Shown here: positions 1 through 9,275 of the stretch, one piece after another
Position numbering within the stretch: position 1 is the first letter of the stretch
How the letters are laid out: every line of letters starts with the position of its first letter
Position numbers and translations under genes: made by a program
Notes under the pieces: model-generated
What the model saw: the letters and a program-made list of their open reading frames with translations, nothing else
The model's database searches: none
Told to the model about the DNA's origin: nothing
From: an uncultured Candidatus Melainabacteria bacterium
GTDB lineage: Bacteria > Cyanobacteriota > Vampirovibrionia > Gastranaerophilales > Gastranaerophilaceae
Assembly (NCBI GenBank): GCA_934754515.1
Contig: CAKVIG010000002.1
Coordinates: 186,001-250,000, forward strand
DNA length: 64,000 nt
Direction: 5' to 3'

Positions 1-405
1 CGTATCAAATTGGTCGATAGCTTCGTCAAAAAATCCTAAGTCTTCAGAATATACAATACCCAAATTCATTCTTGCCATTACAAATTTGGGATTATATTTA
101 ATTGCGTGTTCATAAGAATCTACAGCAGAAAAATAATCCTCATACACAGCATAAATATTTCCTAAGTTAAACCAAGCTTCATAGTGTTCGGGATAAAGTT
201 TCAAGCCTTCTTGATAATATTCCAAAGTCTTAGCCATATTATCTTGGCTGTAAGCCTGATCGCCTTTATAAATCAGGTACATACCTTTTACTTTAAGTGC
301 TTGTTTTTCTATCCAACCCCAAAAGAAGAAAGTCAGAATTGCCAAAATGCAAATCAGAATTACGAGTGTAACTTTTGAAAATAATTTTCGGATAAAACGT
401 TTCAT
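1..405 (-). CDS. TPR-repeat membrane-anchored protein, C-terminus outside window
   Basis: This is an open frame starting at the ATG at 403-405 and running off the left edge, so 135 residues are visible. A short basic N-terminus is followed by one hydrophobic segment (about residues 12-31) that should anchor the protein in the inner membrane. From about residue 45 there are tetratricopeptide repeats, seen as alternating motifs such as ALKVKG, YYQEGLKLYPEHYEAW and AIKYNPKFVMARMNLG. TPR domains bind proteins and often scaffold envelope assembly; no specific partner can be named. Transcription is in the same direction as the kinase-like gene at 456-3086, with about 50 bases between them. Confidence 0.75.
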   Translation of the reverse strand, partial: MKRFIRKLFSKVTLVILICILAILTFFFWGWIEKQALKVKGMYLIYKGDQAYSQDNMAKTLEYYQEGLKLYPEHYEAWFNLGNIYAVYEDYFSAVDSYEHAIKYNPKFVMARMNLGIVYSEDLGFFDEAIDQFDT

Positions 406-455
406 ACCTTTTAGATTATAACATGAAAAGCTAATTTAGTTTTGTAGCTTAATTT

Positions 456-3086
456 TTAATCTAATTTCACATCACCAAGCATTTTCTGTTTAAGCCAGTA
501 TGTCAGGAATTCTTCGCTGTTTGCTTTTGGAGCATTCGGATTGTTTTTTTGTTTCATTTTTTGCATTGGCGTAAGCTGTTTCAGATTTTCTTTTTCTTGC
601 CTTGCAACCATTGTGTCATAAATTTTGTTTTTAGCAAGATGTTCCAATCCTTTCTTACCACCGGATAAAGCCTTGCCGGTCTTTGAATCATGACCCATTA
701 CATCTACGAAATCGAATCCCATAATTGCATGATTCAAATCATCTAAAGAATTTTTAGCCGAAGTTCGTGATTTGTGTAAATTTAACTGTGATGAGCTTGG
801 AATAATATCATATTTTTGCATAATATTATCTGTTAGAGCTAATATTTTTTCGTCATTCATTTGTTCAAGTTTTGTAGAATTATCAAAGAAACAAGCTTTG
901 AGTTCTTGTTCAACTTTTTCAACCGCACCGTTTTTATCCATGCCGGCAGGAAGTTTCGCGCCATCCAAAACATATTCGGCAATATCTTTTACATTACCTT
1001 GTTTAATATAGCTTGTTAAATTCAAAGCTCTAAGCGATTGGTCAACACCCATATCAATAGTATTGCCTGTATCAATCAACGTAAATAATTTTCCGCGTCT
1101 TGTTCTTAAAACATTCGGGTCAATAAAGATATTACCGGGGTGAATATCTGCGTGAATTACTTTACCGTTTTTATCAATTTTATGAAATTGTTCAATAAAT
1201 ACTTTTTGATATTCTTGTAACAAATAATCTGTATCACTTTTTCTTAATTTGATATCAGAAAAATCTGGCATTCTTTCTGTTACATATTTTATTTCTTCAT
1301 CAATACGTTTAAGTTCCAGCTCTTTAATTGTTGTATTCTTTTCTAATTTATTAACAGCTTCCTTTTGTAAATATAGTTTATTCAAATCCATAAACGAAGA
1401 CAGACTTACGCCTTTTGCTTTTTCCATTACATAAACATTATTTTTAACTTCAATCGGTTTAACAACATTTGCAACTCTCGTAGTTTTAGAAAGTTTTAAA
1501 GCAGCATCCATTTCATTCTTTAAATCGACTTCTTTAAGAATACCATCGGCTAAATCTTCAACATTTCTAAGCAAATAATCTTTTTCATCTGCAGATTTAC
1601 CTGACATATTTTTTACCATATCAATAAATTTTTGTTTGTCGTTTAAAATTTTATCCTTTGTAATTCCGTCTTTTAGTATTTTTATACAAACATCTTTGCC
1701 AGATGCGTTTTTCGCAAGATAAGTTTCTGCAACTGTTCCAACGCCTAGTAATTTACTTACTTTATAACCGTTTCCAAGGTTAGAAGTGATATAATTTTGA
1801 GCTTCATCCAATGTTCTTGTTGGCGGGCATTTTTCTCGAAGCGCAGTTGTTAATTCCGAACCATCCGCAGAAATCTGTTTAAACTTAACCGCAAACAAAT
1901 TCTCTTTTGTAAGTTGTTTGATTTTATCATTAACACTTCCTGTTCCTTCAATAATTGATTTAATGTTTGGAGAGTCTAACATTGTACCTTCAAGTTGTTT
2001 ATAAGCTGAAATTCCTTTAAATTCAGCAGGTTGAAGATTAGCTTCCGCTAATTTTTTAGAAGCTTTTGCCATATTTTCATTGAATACTTTTGCAAAATTT
2101 CCTTTTTTAACTAAAGGAATTGCTAATGCTGCACTTACGAGTCCCGTAGCTAAGGCGTTTTGTGAAAGATTTTCCATAAATCCGTTTACAGATTTGTTTT
2201 TATCTGTTTTATTCGCAATAAAATATCTGTTCAACATATTTCCTGCTAAATAAATTGGCGCACCAACAATTCCACCTAACGCAATAACCGGCATCATTAA
2301 GCCATTTATCGTGCCTGATACAAAATTCTTAAAATTAGTTTTTCTGCGTTCTTTATGTAATTCTTTTTTACTTAATTTTGCAGCTTTTTTCTGCATAGGA
2401 TTTCTTAGTTTTTTCTTACCATAAATCTTATCATCAACTTTGAATTCATCAGAGCTGACTCTATTAAATTTTAAAGCCCAATATTTAGTCAGACCGCCGA
2501 CATAGGCACTTGCAAGACCTGTAATCAAAAGTGTTTTCTTGTTGGATTTTAAAGTATTGAAAGTTTTTTCATAAATATTAAATAAACGATTTGTCAGTTT
2601 TTTACTTTTTGCAGATGTTTTCGTATCACTCGAGAATTCTTCTCTTGTTTTCTTTATCATGGAAGAAATATTGTCTGTCAAAGGTTTATTAACATCAATG
2701 CAACCTTTTGCTTGACTAAATAATTTATTCAAACCAAAGAAAGTTGCACCTGAAGCTACAACAGAAACTGCATCACCAAATAATTGCGCAGAATTTTCTT
2801 GAGAAGAAGAATACTCCTTGATTTTTACTTGCACATCTCTAGCAGCAGCCTTGCCATTTTCGGCTTTTTGAATTTCTTCTAAGACTTTTTTAGAACCAAC
2901 TCCAATCCCTGTCGTATTTTTAAGCCAATTATGGAATTTTTCAATAAGTCCGTTATTTTTTCTGGCTTCACGTCTGTAATGTTCTTTTATTGTTATTTGA
3001 GGTCTTGGTTGTGTCTGATTTTGTTTGACATTAGTTCTTGTATAATCGGCATTATAATTGCCATAATTTGTTCTTACTTCCGGCAT
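456..3086 (-). CDS. AarF/UbiB-family atypical kinase-like protein with long N-terminal membrane region
   Basis: An 876-residue protein. The C-terminal half (about residue 440 onward) carries ABC1/AarF/UbiB hallmarks: a glycine-rich loop KLLGVGTVAETYLAK, a lysine in VCIKIL, the catalytic-loop motif HADIHPGNIFID near residue 642, and the metal-binding motif LIDTGN near 675. UbiB proteins are ATP-binding kinase-like factors linked to isoprenoid lipid biosynthesis. The N-terminal half is lineage-specific: a basic region, then several hydrophobic segments (about residues 100-120, 190-205, 255-285, 310-330). It is much longer than ordinary UbiB (about 550 residues). The start is supported by AGGGAA upstream. 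Kinase-like fold is confident; the substrate is unknown. Confidence 0.75.
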   Translation of the reverse strand: MPEVRTNYGNYNADYTRTNVKQNQTQPRPQITIKEHYRREARKNNGLIEKFHNWLKNTTGIGVGSKKVLEEIQKAENGKAAARDVQVKIKEYSSSQENSAQLFGDAVSVVASGATFFGLNKLFSQAKGCIDVNKPLTDNISSMIKKTREEFSSDTKTSAKSKKLTNRLFNIYEKTFNTLKSNKKTLLITGLASAYVGGLTKYWALKFNRVSSDEFKVDDKIYGKKKLRNPMQKKAAKLSKKELHKERRKTNFKNFVSGTINGLMMPVIALGGIVGAPIYLAGNMLNRYFIANKTDKNKSVNGFMENLSQNALATGLVSAALAIPLVKKGNFAKVFNENMAKASKKLAEANLQPAEFKGISAYKQLEGTMLDSPNIKSIIEGTGSVNDKIKQLTKENLFAVKFKQISADGSELTTALREKCPPTRTLDEAQNYITSNLGNGYKVSKLLGVGTVAETYLAKNASGKDVCIKILKDGITKDKILNDKQKFIDMVKNMSGKSADEKDYLLRNVEDLADGILKEVDLKNEMDAALKLSKTTRVANVVKPIEVKNNVYVMEKAKGVSLSSFMDLNKLYLQKEAVNKLEKNTTIKELELKRIDEEIKYVTERMPDFSDIKLRKSDTDYLLQEYQKVFIEQFHKIDKNGKVIHADIHPGNIFIDPNVLRTRRGKLFTLIDTGNTIDMGVDQSLRALNLTSYIKQGNVKDIAEYVLDGAKLPAGMDKNGAVEKVEQELKACFFDNSTKLEQMNDEKILALTDNIMQKYDIIPSSSQLNLHKSRTSAKNSLDDLNHAIMGFDFVDVMGHDSKTGKALSGGKKGLEHLAKNKIYDTMVARQEKENLKQLTPMQKMKQKNNPNAPKANSEEFLTYWLKQKMLGDVKLD

Positions 3087-3288
3087 AATTTTCCCTGAAT
3101 TTATTTCCTTAGTAATAATAAGTCATAAAAATAGAAAAAATTGCTCATTTTGACCAAAATATTTACAAATATTCAACATAAATCTATCCACGAAATTCGC
3201 TAAATAGAATTTTTACTCTCTAAGACAGTAGAAATTATAAAACAAATATATTATTATATATTTCATAAAGATATTGAGGAGAAGGTAA

Positions 3289-5859
3289 ATGAAGAAAATT
3301 CTTACTGTTGTTATAATGTTGATTTTTACGGCGAGTGTTTGGGCTGCAAATTACACTGTTCAGAAACTTCCGAACGGACAAACTGTTGTTGTATATGAAA
3401 TCAAAAACAATCCGATAGTTACTATTGACACTTGGATTAAAACAGGTTCAATAAACGAAACGGACACAAATAATGGTGTAGCGCACTTTTTGGAACACTT
3501 GTTCTTTAAAGGCACAAAAGCACATCCGACAGGAGAATTCGACAAAATCTTGGAATCTAAAGGTGCAATCGTGAACGCTGCTACAAGTAAGGATTTCACG
3601 CATTATTATATAACAATACCTTCCGAATACTTTGATAAAGCGATGGAATTGCATTCTGATATGCTATTAAATCCGCAAATTCCGCGTAAAGAACTTGAAA
3701 AAGAACGCAAAGTTGTTTTGGAAGAAATCGCAAAAGACGGCAACACGCCTTCTAAAAAGGTTTATGACAACTTAAACGATATGATGTACACAACTCACCC
3801 TTACAAAAGGAAAGTTATCGGTACATCTGACATTATCGGAACTATTCGCAGGGAAGAAATTTTAGACTATTTTAACAAATATTATGCACCTTCAAATATG
3901 GTTACTCTTGTTGTTGGTGATGTTGATACGCAAAAAGCCGTTTCAAAAATTCAACAATGTTTTAACCAAGAATACAGAAAACCAATAAAAAAATCTTTTA
4001 GAAAAGAAGGTCAACTTCAAACTCAAAAACGCAAAACCGATTACACCGATACTCAATCAGGCTACATGATGGTTGGTTTCAGAGGTGTAAATATTTCTGA
4101 TAAAGAAACTTTTGCGCTCGATGTTTTGTCAGAAGTCTTGGGCGGTGGAAAATCTTCAAGACTTTATCGTGATATTAAGGAACAAAAAGGACTTGCTTAT
4201 TCAATCTCTGCTTCTAACGGAAGTTTTAGAGATGATGGCATATTTTATATTACGGCAAACTTTACACCGACTTGTTTAGACAAATTGGAAAAAGCTATTT
4301 TCGAAGAAGTGAAAAATATTCAGAAATACGGAATCACTGATGAAGAACTCAACCGTGCAAAGAATATGATTATTCAAGATACTTACTACTCAAGAGAGTC
4401 AACTTCCAATATAACTTCAGAACTCGGCTATATTATGGCTCTAACAAACAGTTCTGCTTTGTATGACAATTATGTGGACTGCGTTAAAAAAGTTACCGCA
4501 GAAGAAGTTAAAGCCGCAACTAACAAGTATTTGGGCGTAAACAGAAGCGCAGTTTCAATTGTTTTGCCTGAAAACTTGAAAAAAGTCAGCAACGTAAAAG
4601 CCGAAGTAAAACACAGTGCAACAAAAATTTCCGAACACAACGGAACCGTTAAATACACTGTTGATAACGGTTCAACACTTATGATTAATGAAAACAAAAA
4701 TAATGATATTATCGCAATCAGTATTATTGCACGCGGTGGTGAATTTTTAGAAAAAGTAGCGGGAGAAGGCACTCTAACTGCGACTACACTTCTAAAAGGT
4801 ACAAAGAAATATTCAGCACAAGAACTTGCGCAAATTTTGGATGAAAACGGCATCGAAATTGATGCAAATTGCAGTGAAGATTATTTCGTAATCAATGTTC
4901 AAACAACAACTGCGCAAATTGATAAAACTCTTGATATTTTGGATGAAGTTATAAATAACGCAGTATTTGACGATTATGAATTAGAGAAAAAACGTTCTGA
5001 AATCTTGGCTAAGATTAAACAAAGACGCGATATTCCAATGAATATTGCGTTAGAAAATTTCAAAACCGTGATTTTCGAAAACAGCGTTTATTCACATTCA
5101 AATAAAATTTTAGAAAAGACTTTACCAAGCGTTCAAAGAGAAGATGTTGTGAGATATTATAACAACATTTTGGATGCCAAAAACGTTATCGTATCAATCA
5201 ACGGTAATGTAGATTCCGATAAAATGATTAGCGCGTTTGGCTCAATACTTCCTAACAAGAATTTGAGCAAAGTTGATTTTTCAAAATTCCATGTTACAAA
5301 ATTGACTGCGCCTAAAACACTTTCTCAAACGATTAAAGACTTGCAAACTTCTTGGTTGTTTATCGGTTGGCAAACAGCAGGAGTTAGCAACAAAAAAGAC
5401 TTTGTAACTCTAAAAGTAATAAATACAATTATGGGTTCAGGTATGAGTTCTCGTTTGTTTAAAAACTTACGTGAAAAAGACGGACTTGCTTATCAATTAG
5501 GTACAAGTTATTCTCCTAAAATGCTTGGCGGTGTATTTATGGCATATATTGGCACAAATCCTGACACTTTAGAATATTCAAGAAAGCAAATCCTTAAAGA
5601 AATAAACAAATTAAAAATGGAATTTGTTTCTGATAGTGAATTACAAGACGCAAAAGACCGTTTGAAAGGCAGTTTTGTAATTGCAATGGAAACAAATTCG
5701 GAAAAAGCTTCTAATATCGGATTATTTGAAGCGTATGGATTCGGTTACGACTTTTTGGATGATTACACAAAAATGATTGACGAAGTGACAGCTTCTGATA
5801 TTATTAGCGTTGCGAACAAATATTTCAACAATATTTATGTTCAGTCAGACGTTAAGTAA
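3289..5859 (+). CDS. Secreted M16-family zinc protease, fused two-half form
   Basis: An 856-residue protein with an N-terminal signal peptide (about residues 1-20, ending VWAA). The inverted zinc motif HFLEH is at residues 66-70, and the distal glutamate lies in KERKVVLEEI near residue 145. The second half (from about residue 455) is a second M16 fold in which the HxxEH motif is missing (GGEFLEKVAGEG occupies the place), as usual for the non-catalytic half in pitrilysin or PqqL-like proteins. It probably degrades peptides in the periplasm. A clear SD (AGGAGAAGG) precedes the ATG. It is monocistronic, facing murI across a bidirectional terminator. Confidence 0.9.
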   Translation: MKKILTVVIMLIFTASVWAANYTVQKLPNGQTVVVYEIKNNPIVTIDTWIKTGSINETDTNNGVAHFLEHLFFKGTKAHPTGEFDKILESKGAIVNAATSKDFTHYYITIPSEYFDKAMELHSDMLLNPQIPRKELEKERKVVLEEIAKDGNTPSKKVYDNLNDMMYTTHPYKRKVIGTSDIIGTIRREEILDYFNKYYAPSNMVTLVVGDVDTQKAVSKIQQCFNQEYRKPIKKSFRKEGQLQTQKRKTDYTDTQSGYMMVGFRGVNISDKETFALDVLSEVLGGGKSSRLYRDIKEQKGLAYSISASNGSFRDDGIFYITANFTPTCLDKLEKAIFEEVKNIQKYGITDEELNRAKNMIIQDTYYSRESTSNITSELGYIMALTNSSALYDNYVDCVKKVTAEEVKAATNKYLGVNRSAVSIVLPENLKKVSNVKAEVKHSATKISEHNGTVKYTVDNGSTLMINENKNNDIIAISIIARGGEFLEKVAGEGTLTATTLLKGTKKYSAQELAQILDENGIEIDANCSEDYFVINVQTTTAQIDKTLDILDEVINNAVFDDYELEKKRSEILAKIKQRRDIPMNIALENFKTVIFENSVYSHSNKILEKTLPSVQREDVVRYYNNILDAKNVIVSINGNVDSDKMISAFGSILPNKNLSKVDFSKFHVTKLTAPKTLSQTIKDLQTSWLFIGWQTAGVSNKKDFVTLKVINTIMGSGMSSRLFKNLREKDGLAYQLGTSYSPKMLGGVFMAYIGTNPDTLEYSRKQILKEINKLKMEFVSDSELQDAKDRLKGSFVIAMETNSEKASNIGLFEAYGFGYDFLDDYTKMIDEVTASDIISVANKYFNNIYVQSDVK

Positions 5860-5871
5860 TGCTTTAAAAAA

Positions 5872-5907
5872 TAGAGTTTGTCGGCTTTAAAAAACCGACA
5901 AACTCTA
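5872..5907. terminator. Bidirectional terminator between the M16 protease and murI
   Basis: A 13-bp perfect stem, TAGAGTTTGTCGG (5872-5884) with CCGACAAACTCTA (5895-5907), has an A-rich loop and A/T runs on both sides. It lies between two convergent genes and can serve both strands. Confidence 0.85.
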
Positions 5908-5913
5908 AAATAT

Positions 5914-6708
5914 TTAAAATCTAATCTCTTTTGGCATTATTTTAACATCATAGAAAAGTTTTGAATGTTCTACAAAATTTTCAGGATTTGCACTTACAAA
6001 AATTTCTTCTGAGCCTGATGAAACATTATCATTAAGCAAGTCCGCCATATCATTTTTTATGTAATTAACAAAAATTTCAGCAGGGTCAATAAATTCAACA
6101 TTTGGTGCAAATTCTCTTAAAATCGGGAGCAAATACGGATAATGCGTGCAACCTAAAATTATTTTTTCGGGATTAAATTGCAGCATATCATCAAGATGAG
6201 ATTTTATATCTGCTTGCGCCAAAGTTTGCTTGTATTTGCCGTTTTCTACAATATCGACCCAATTCGGACACGCAATTTCTTTGACTTCCAACATTAGATT
6301 ATATTTTTTTAATTCTTTTGAATAAACCCCCGAATTTACCGTTGCAGAAGTTGCAAATACTCCTAAACGCTTGACATTAGAGTTTGCAATAACTTTTGCG
6401 CAAGATTGAATTATCGGATAAATTTTGAAATCAAATTCATCTTTAACAATATCATAGGCTTGAGCAGAAGAAGTGTTGCACGCAATTACAACCGCTTTAA
6501 CACCTTTTTGCTTATAAAAATTTAGAATTCCTCTTGCATAGCTTACGAGTTCAACTTGAGTCTTGTTTCCGTAAGGCAAATGCGCCAAATCGCCGAAATA
6601 AAGTGTGTTTTCGTTCGGTAAAACTTTTTTGAATCTTGAATAAACGGACAAACCGCCTACGCCCGAATCAAAAAAACCTATTGGCGAATTTTTACCAAAC
6701 CTTGTCAT
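5914..6708 (-). CDS. murI: Glutamate racemase
   Basis: A 264-residue enzyme that interconverts L- and D-glutamate to supply D-Glu for peptidoglycan. The family signature GFFDSGVGGLSVY is at residues 11-23 (Asp14). The two catalytic cysteines sit in VIACNTSS (Cys77) and ILGCTHYPYLLP (near residue 187). Length is normal. The gene starts seven bases after the stop of the upstream AMIN amidase, so the two cell-wall genes are probably one transcript. Confidence 0.95.
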   Translation of the reverse strand: MTRFGKNSPIGFFDSGVGGLSVYSRFKKVLPNENTLYFGDLAHLPYGNKTQVELVSYARGILNFYKQKGVKAVVIACNTSSAQAYDIVKDEFDFKIYPIIQSCAKVIANSNVKRLGVFATSATVNSGVYSKELKKYNLMLEVKEIACPNWVDIVENGKYKQTLAQADIKSHLDDMLQFNPEKIILGCTHYPYLLPILREFAPNVEFIDPAEIFVNYIKNDMADLLNDNVSSGSEEIFVSANPENFVEHSKLFYDVKIMPKEIRF

Positions 6709-6715
6709 ACCTTAT

Positions 6716-8650
6716 CTATTTAATCCCATTCGCTTTCAAATATTCTATAATACCTTCTGCAATTGCTTTAGCAGTCTTTTGTTTTCTGCTATCACTAACC
6801 AACTCATTTCGTTCTTCTTCGTTAGAAATAAAGCCCATTTCTACAAGTATTGCAGGTACCGTAGTATGATTTATAACATAAAACTTAGACTTAAACAATC
6901 CTCTGTCTTTTGTATCAATTTCTTTAGCCAAATGTGAATGCACAACTTTAGCTAAAGCAATACTGTAATCGTGGTAGTAATGCGTTTCTATACCTTTCGG
7001 TTCAGTCGCAACAGCAGAATTAACGTGAATACTTACAAAGATTTCAGGAGTTTCTTTTTCAGAGAATGTAACTCTATCTTGCAATGATACAAACGTATCA
7101 TCTTTTCTGGTTAAAGCTACTTTATAACCTTTTGATTTAAGAATTGACGCAACTCTTTGCGTTACATCCAGTGTAATATCTTTTTCGTTAATGCCTTCTC
7201 TTATTGCACCATAATCGCTTCCGCCGTGTCCCGCATCAAGAACAACTTTACCTTTGATTGCGCCTTTCTTTTCAGCAGGCTTTTCAGTTATAACAGTAGG
7301 TTTAGAAGTTATTGCAGGAGTTTCTTTTGTCACATTGCCTTGTGCGATCGTGAATCTCAAAGCTTTACCATCAACGCTTTGCTCAATTTTAACAACATCA
7401 TTTTTATTTATGTTCATAGTAGCCTTTACACCGATTTGCGGAAGCAATGATAGTGTAAATGGCTTATAATAAGTATTATTCAATGTTTTTATCAAGTCTT
7501 GTTCGTTATAACTTTTTACGTTAAACAAATATACCGTAAGCGAGTTATTATCGCGTAAAATTGAGCTTACTACAGGTGTTGTGAATGATAAAATCAATTC
7601 GTTTGTTTTATTGTCGATTTTTCTTACAAAAGCTTTGTTTAAATTTGAGACATTGCTGACTAAATCCGTGTGTTTCAATTTATCAGCATTGATTAAAAAC
7701 ATTGACTGATTGTCTGCGGCAAAAACAGGAATATATTTGTCCGCTTTATCGGAAGTTACAACCACGCGAGCCTTGTTGTATTCAAATTGTCCGATTTTTG
7801 CAGTGTCTTTGCAGCTTCCGTCCGGACAAAGTTTAAGTTCTTTGTTGCGTATATTTTTTTGAACAAAGGCGTTCGGTAAATCAATTACGACTCTTTTCGG
7901 AGAGTCCAAATAAAACATTTTAGACGCTGTGATTTGTCCCAGACCGCTCACCAAAAGTCCGTTATTTTTTAGGTAATATCCGTTTATAAAATACTTGGTT
8001 CTGAGCTTCAAGTTTGATGACATATCAACTGAAATTACAGAATCATAAGTTTTGCCGTCAGAATTACTCAATGTTGAATTTTCAAACGCTTGTTGAATTT
8101 CTGCCATCGTAGAATTAGAAACTTTTTGAGTTGAGTTTTGGGGAATTGCAACTTTTTGAATTACTTGAGAATTCGCTACAATGCTTGAGTATGCTAAGTT
8201 CGGAGCATTTTCATCATAAAGAGAATTGAAATAATCGTTCTTTAAAGGTAAATTGGCGCATTTAACGATTATGTTTCCGTTTGTATAAATTAATTTAACT
8301 CTTGAAGTGTCAAAACCCTCTTCAAAAGTAATTACACCTCTTACCACATCCGGATTTGTAGTAAATTGTGAAAGGCGAATTTCTTTAATATTGCTTTTTT
8401 CAAACACAAGGTGCTGTTTGTCACCGATTAGAACAGAATTGTCTATATCAAAATAAATTCTGTTTGGATTTTCGAGTTTAGAAAATTTAAGTTCGCGCTC
8501 TGTGTTTTGCGCAGATTCCATTAGGTTGATGTAAACAACATTTGCCGTGTCGTCAAAATTGAGCGACATGACTTTGGAAGGCTCTGCCTGACAAGCCAAA
8601 GTCAATAAAAACATTATAAATGTAGTTATTAGAAAAAATATTTTCTTCAT
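6716..8650 (-). CDS. N-acetylmuramoyl-L-alanine amidase with AMIN domains
   Basis: An exported cell-wall hydrolase of 644 residues that cleaves the amide between N-acetylmuramic acid and the stem peptide. The ATG at 8650 is preferred because it begins a proper signal sequence (MKKIFFLITTFIMFLL, then ACQAEP); the longer open frame to 8737 adds unlikely upstream residues. Two AMIN-type beta modules occupy the N-terminal two-thirds. The zinc amidase_3 domain starts near residue 465, with VVLDAGHGGSD, VSIHVNSA and the catalytic glutamate in ILVEMGFISNEEE. AMIN domains usually localise AmiC-type amidases to the septum. It is upstream of murI in one operon. Confidence 0.92.
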   Translation of the reverse strand: MKKIFFLITTFIMFLLTLACQAEPSKVMSLNFDDTANVVYINLMESAQNTERELKFSKLENPNRIYFDIDNSVLIGDKQHLVFEKSNIKEIRLSQFTTNPDVVRGVITFEEGFDTSRVKLIYTNGNIIVKCANLPLKNDYFNSLYDENAPNLAYSSIVANSQVIQKVAIPQNSTQKVSNSTMAEIQQAFENSTLSNSDGKTYDSVISVDMSSNLKLRTKYFINGYYLKNNGLLVSGLGQITASKMFYLDSPKRVVIDLPNAFVQKNIRNKELKLCPDGSCKDTAKIGQFEYNKARVVVTSDKADKYIPVFAADNQSMFLINADKLKHTDLVSNVSNLNKAFVRKIDNKTNELILSFTTPVVSSILRDNNSLTVYLFNVKSYNEQDLIKTLNNTYYKPFTLSLLPQIGVKATMNINKNDVVKIEQSVDGKALRFTIAQGNVTKETPAITSKPTVITEKPAEKKGAIKGKVVLDAGHGGSDYGAIREGINEKDITLDVTQRVASILKSKGYKVALTRKDDTFVSLQDRVTFSEKETPEIFVSIHVNSAVATEPKGIETHYYHDYSIALAKVVHSHLAKEIDTKDRGLFKSKFYVINHTTVPAILVEMGFISNEEERNELVSDSRKQKTAKAIAEGIIEYLKANGIK

Positions 8651-8718
8651 AATAATTAGGCTCTCGCCCCCAAACTCTTTCAAAATTATAGCACAAATTA
8701 TTTGAATAAAAAAGCATA

Positions 8719-8758
8719 AAAAGATAATGTTGGGCATTCCTACACAACATTATCTTTT
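8719..8758. terminator. Hairpin upstream of the amidase gene
   Basis: A 14-bp perfect stem, AAAAGATAATGTTG (8719-8732) with CAACATTATCTTTT (8745-8758), has a 12-base loop. It contains a remnant of the GGGC/AACCTACA-type repeat seen elsewhere. On either strand it could terminate transcription. On the minus strand it would separate the amidase from the small gene upstream. Confidence 0.5.
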
Positions 8759-8762
8759 AACA

Positions 8763-8876
8763 AACGACATTCGCGCCACGAGCGTGCAGCGATTAGCTGC
8801 GATAGCGAGCAGAAAAGTGCAAGCTCTGCTTGCACTCTTACGCTCGCTAAAAAACGCTCGCGGCGCGAATGTCGTT
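8763..8876. repeat. GC-rich nested inverted repeat (clover-leaf-like)
   Basis: The outer arms AACGACATTCGCGCC (8763-8777) and GGCGCGAATGTCGTT (8862-8876) are perfect complements of 15 bases. Inside are the nested pairs CGAGCGT/ACGCTCG (8779-8785, 8854-8860), GCGAGC/GCTCGC (8805-8810, 8842-8847) and AGTGCAAGC/GCTTGCACT (8816-8824, 8828-8836), plus a local hairpin GCAGC..GCTGC (8786-8800). The base composition is much richer in G+C than the surrounding sequence, so it looks like an inserted mobile palindromic element. No protein is supported here. Confidence 0.75.
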
Positions 8877-8906
8877 CTTTTAATGGAAATTATTATAAAT
8901 AGAAAA

Positions 8907-8931
8907 AAGAGGTTGATGTAATCAACCTCTT
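8907..8931 (-). terminator. Terminator of the 42-residue small gene
   Basis: An 11-bp perfect stem, AAGAGGTTGAT with ATCAACCTCTT, has a three-base loop and is followed on the minus strand by a T-rich tail. It lies 39 bases after the stop codon of the small gene at 8970-9098. Confidence 0.8.
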
Positions 8932-8969
8932 AAATATTCGAGAAAAGAGAGAGAGAATTTATTCTGGAA

Positions 8970-9098
8970 TTAACCATTCATTGCACGGTCAATTTCGTAA
9001 ATCTTTAACATAAGAGAATCTAATTGTTCTTTTAACCATAATGCGAACATTTTAATTTCATCTCTAAAACTGTAACATCCTGGCCACATTGCGTACAT
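8970..9098 (-). CDS. 42-residue small protein of unknown function
   Basis: An open frame begins at the ATG at 9098 and ends at TAA at 8970, giving a protein that starts MYAMWPGCYSFRDEIKMF and ends YEIDRAMNG. It has a textbook ribosome site (AAGGAG, eight bases before the ATG), an AT-rich leader and its own terminator at 8907-8931, so it looks like an independently expressed gene. Residues 12-40 alternate charged and hydrophobic positions, as in an amphipathic helix. No family is recognised and no catalytic motif is visible. It might be a small regulator or a membrane-surface peptide; that is inference only. Confidence 0.65.
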   Translation of the reverse strand: MYAMWPGCYSFRDEIKMFALWLKEQLDSLMLKIYEIDRAMNG

Positions 9099-9218
9099 AT
9101 CGATTACTCCTTATTTTTTATTTTGTATTACCTACATTTTGTATATCGGCATTTTTTTGAAAAACTTTAGGGTTTTAAAGAAAACATTTACAATTTGTTA
9201 CAAAATACATTCAAAACA

Positions 9219-9257
9219 AAAACACTGACTACAGCAAGTAACTATAGTCAGTGTTTT
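9219..9257 (-). terminator. Terminator of the lytic transglycosylase gene
   Basis: The arms AAAACACTGACTA (9219-9231) and TAGTCAGTGTTTT (9245-9257) form a perfect 13-bp stem. On the minus strand a T-rich tract follows. It lies directly downstream of the stop codon at 9276. Confidence 0.85.
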
Positions 9258-9275
9258 TAAATCATTTTTAAGTTT

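Noticed and set aside
8727..8921. Plus-strand frame of 64 codons
   Set aside because: It is produced by the GC-rich nested palindrome and a hairpin; nothing supports translation.
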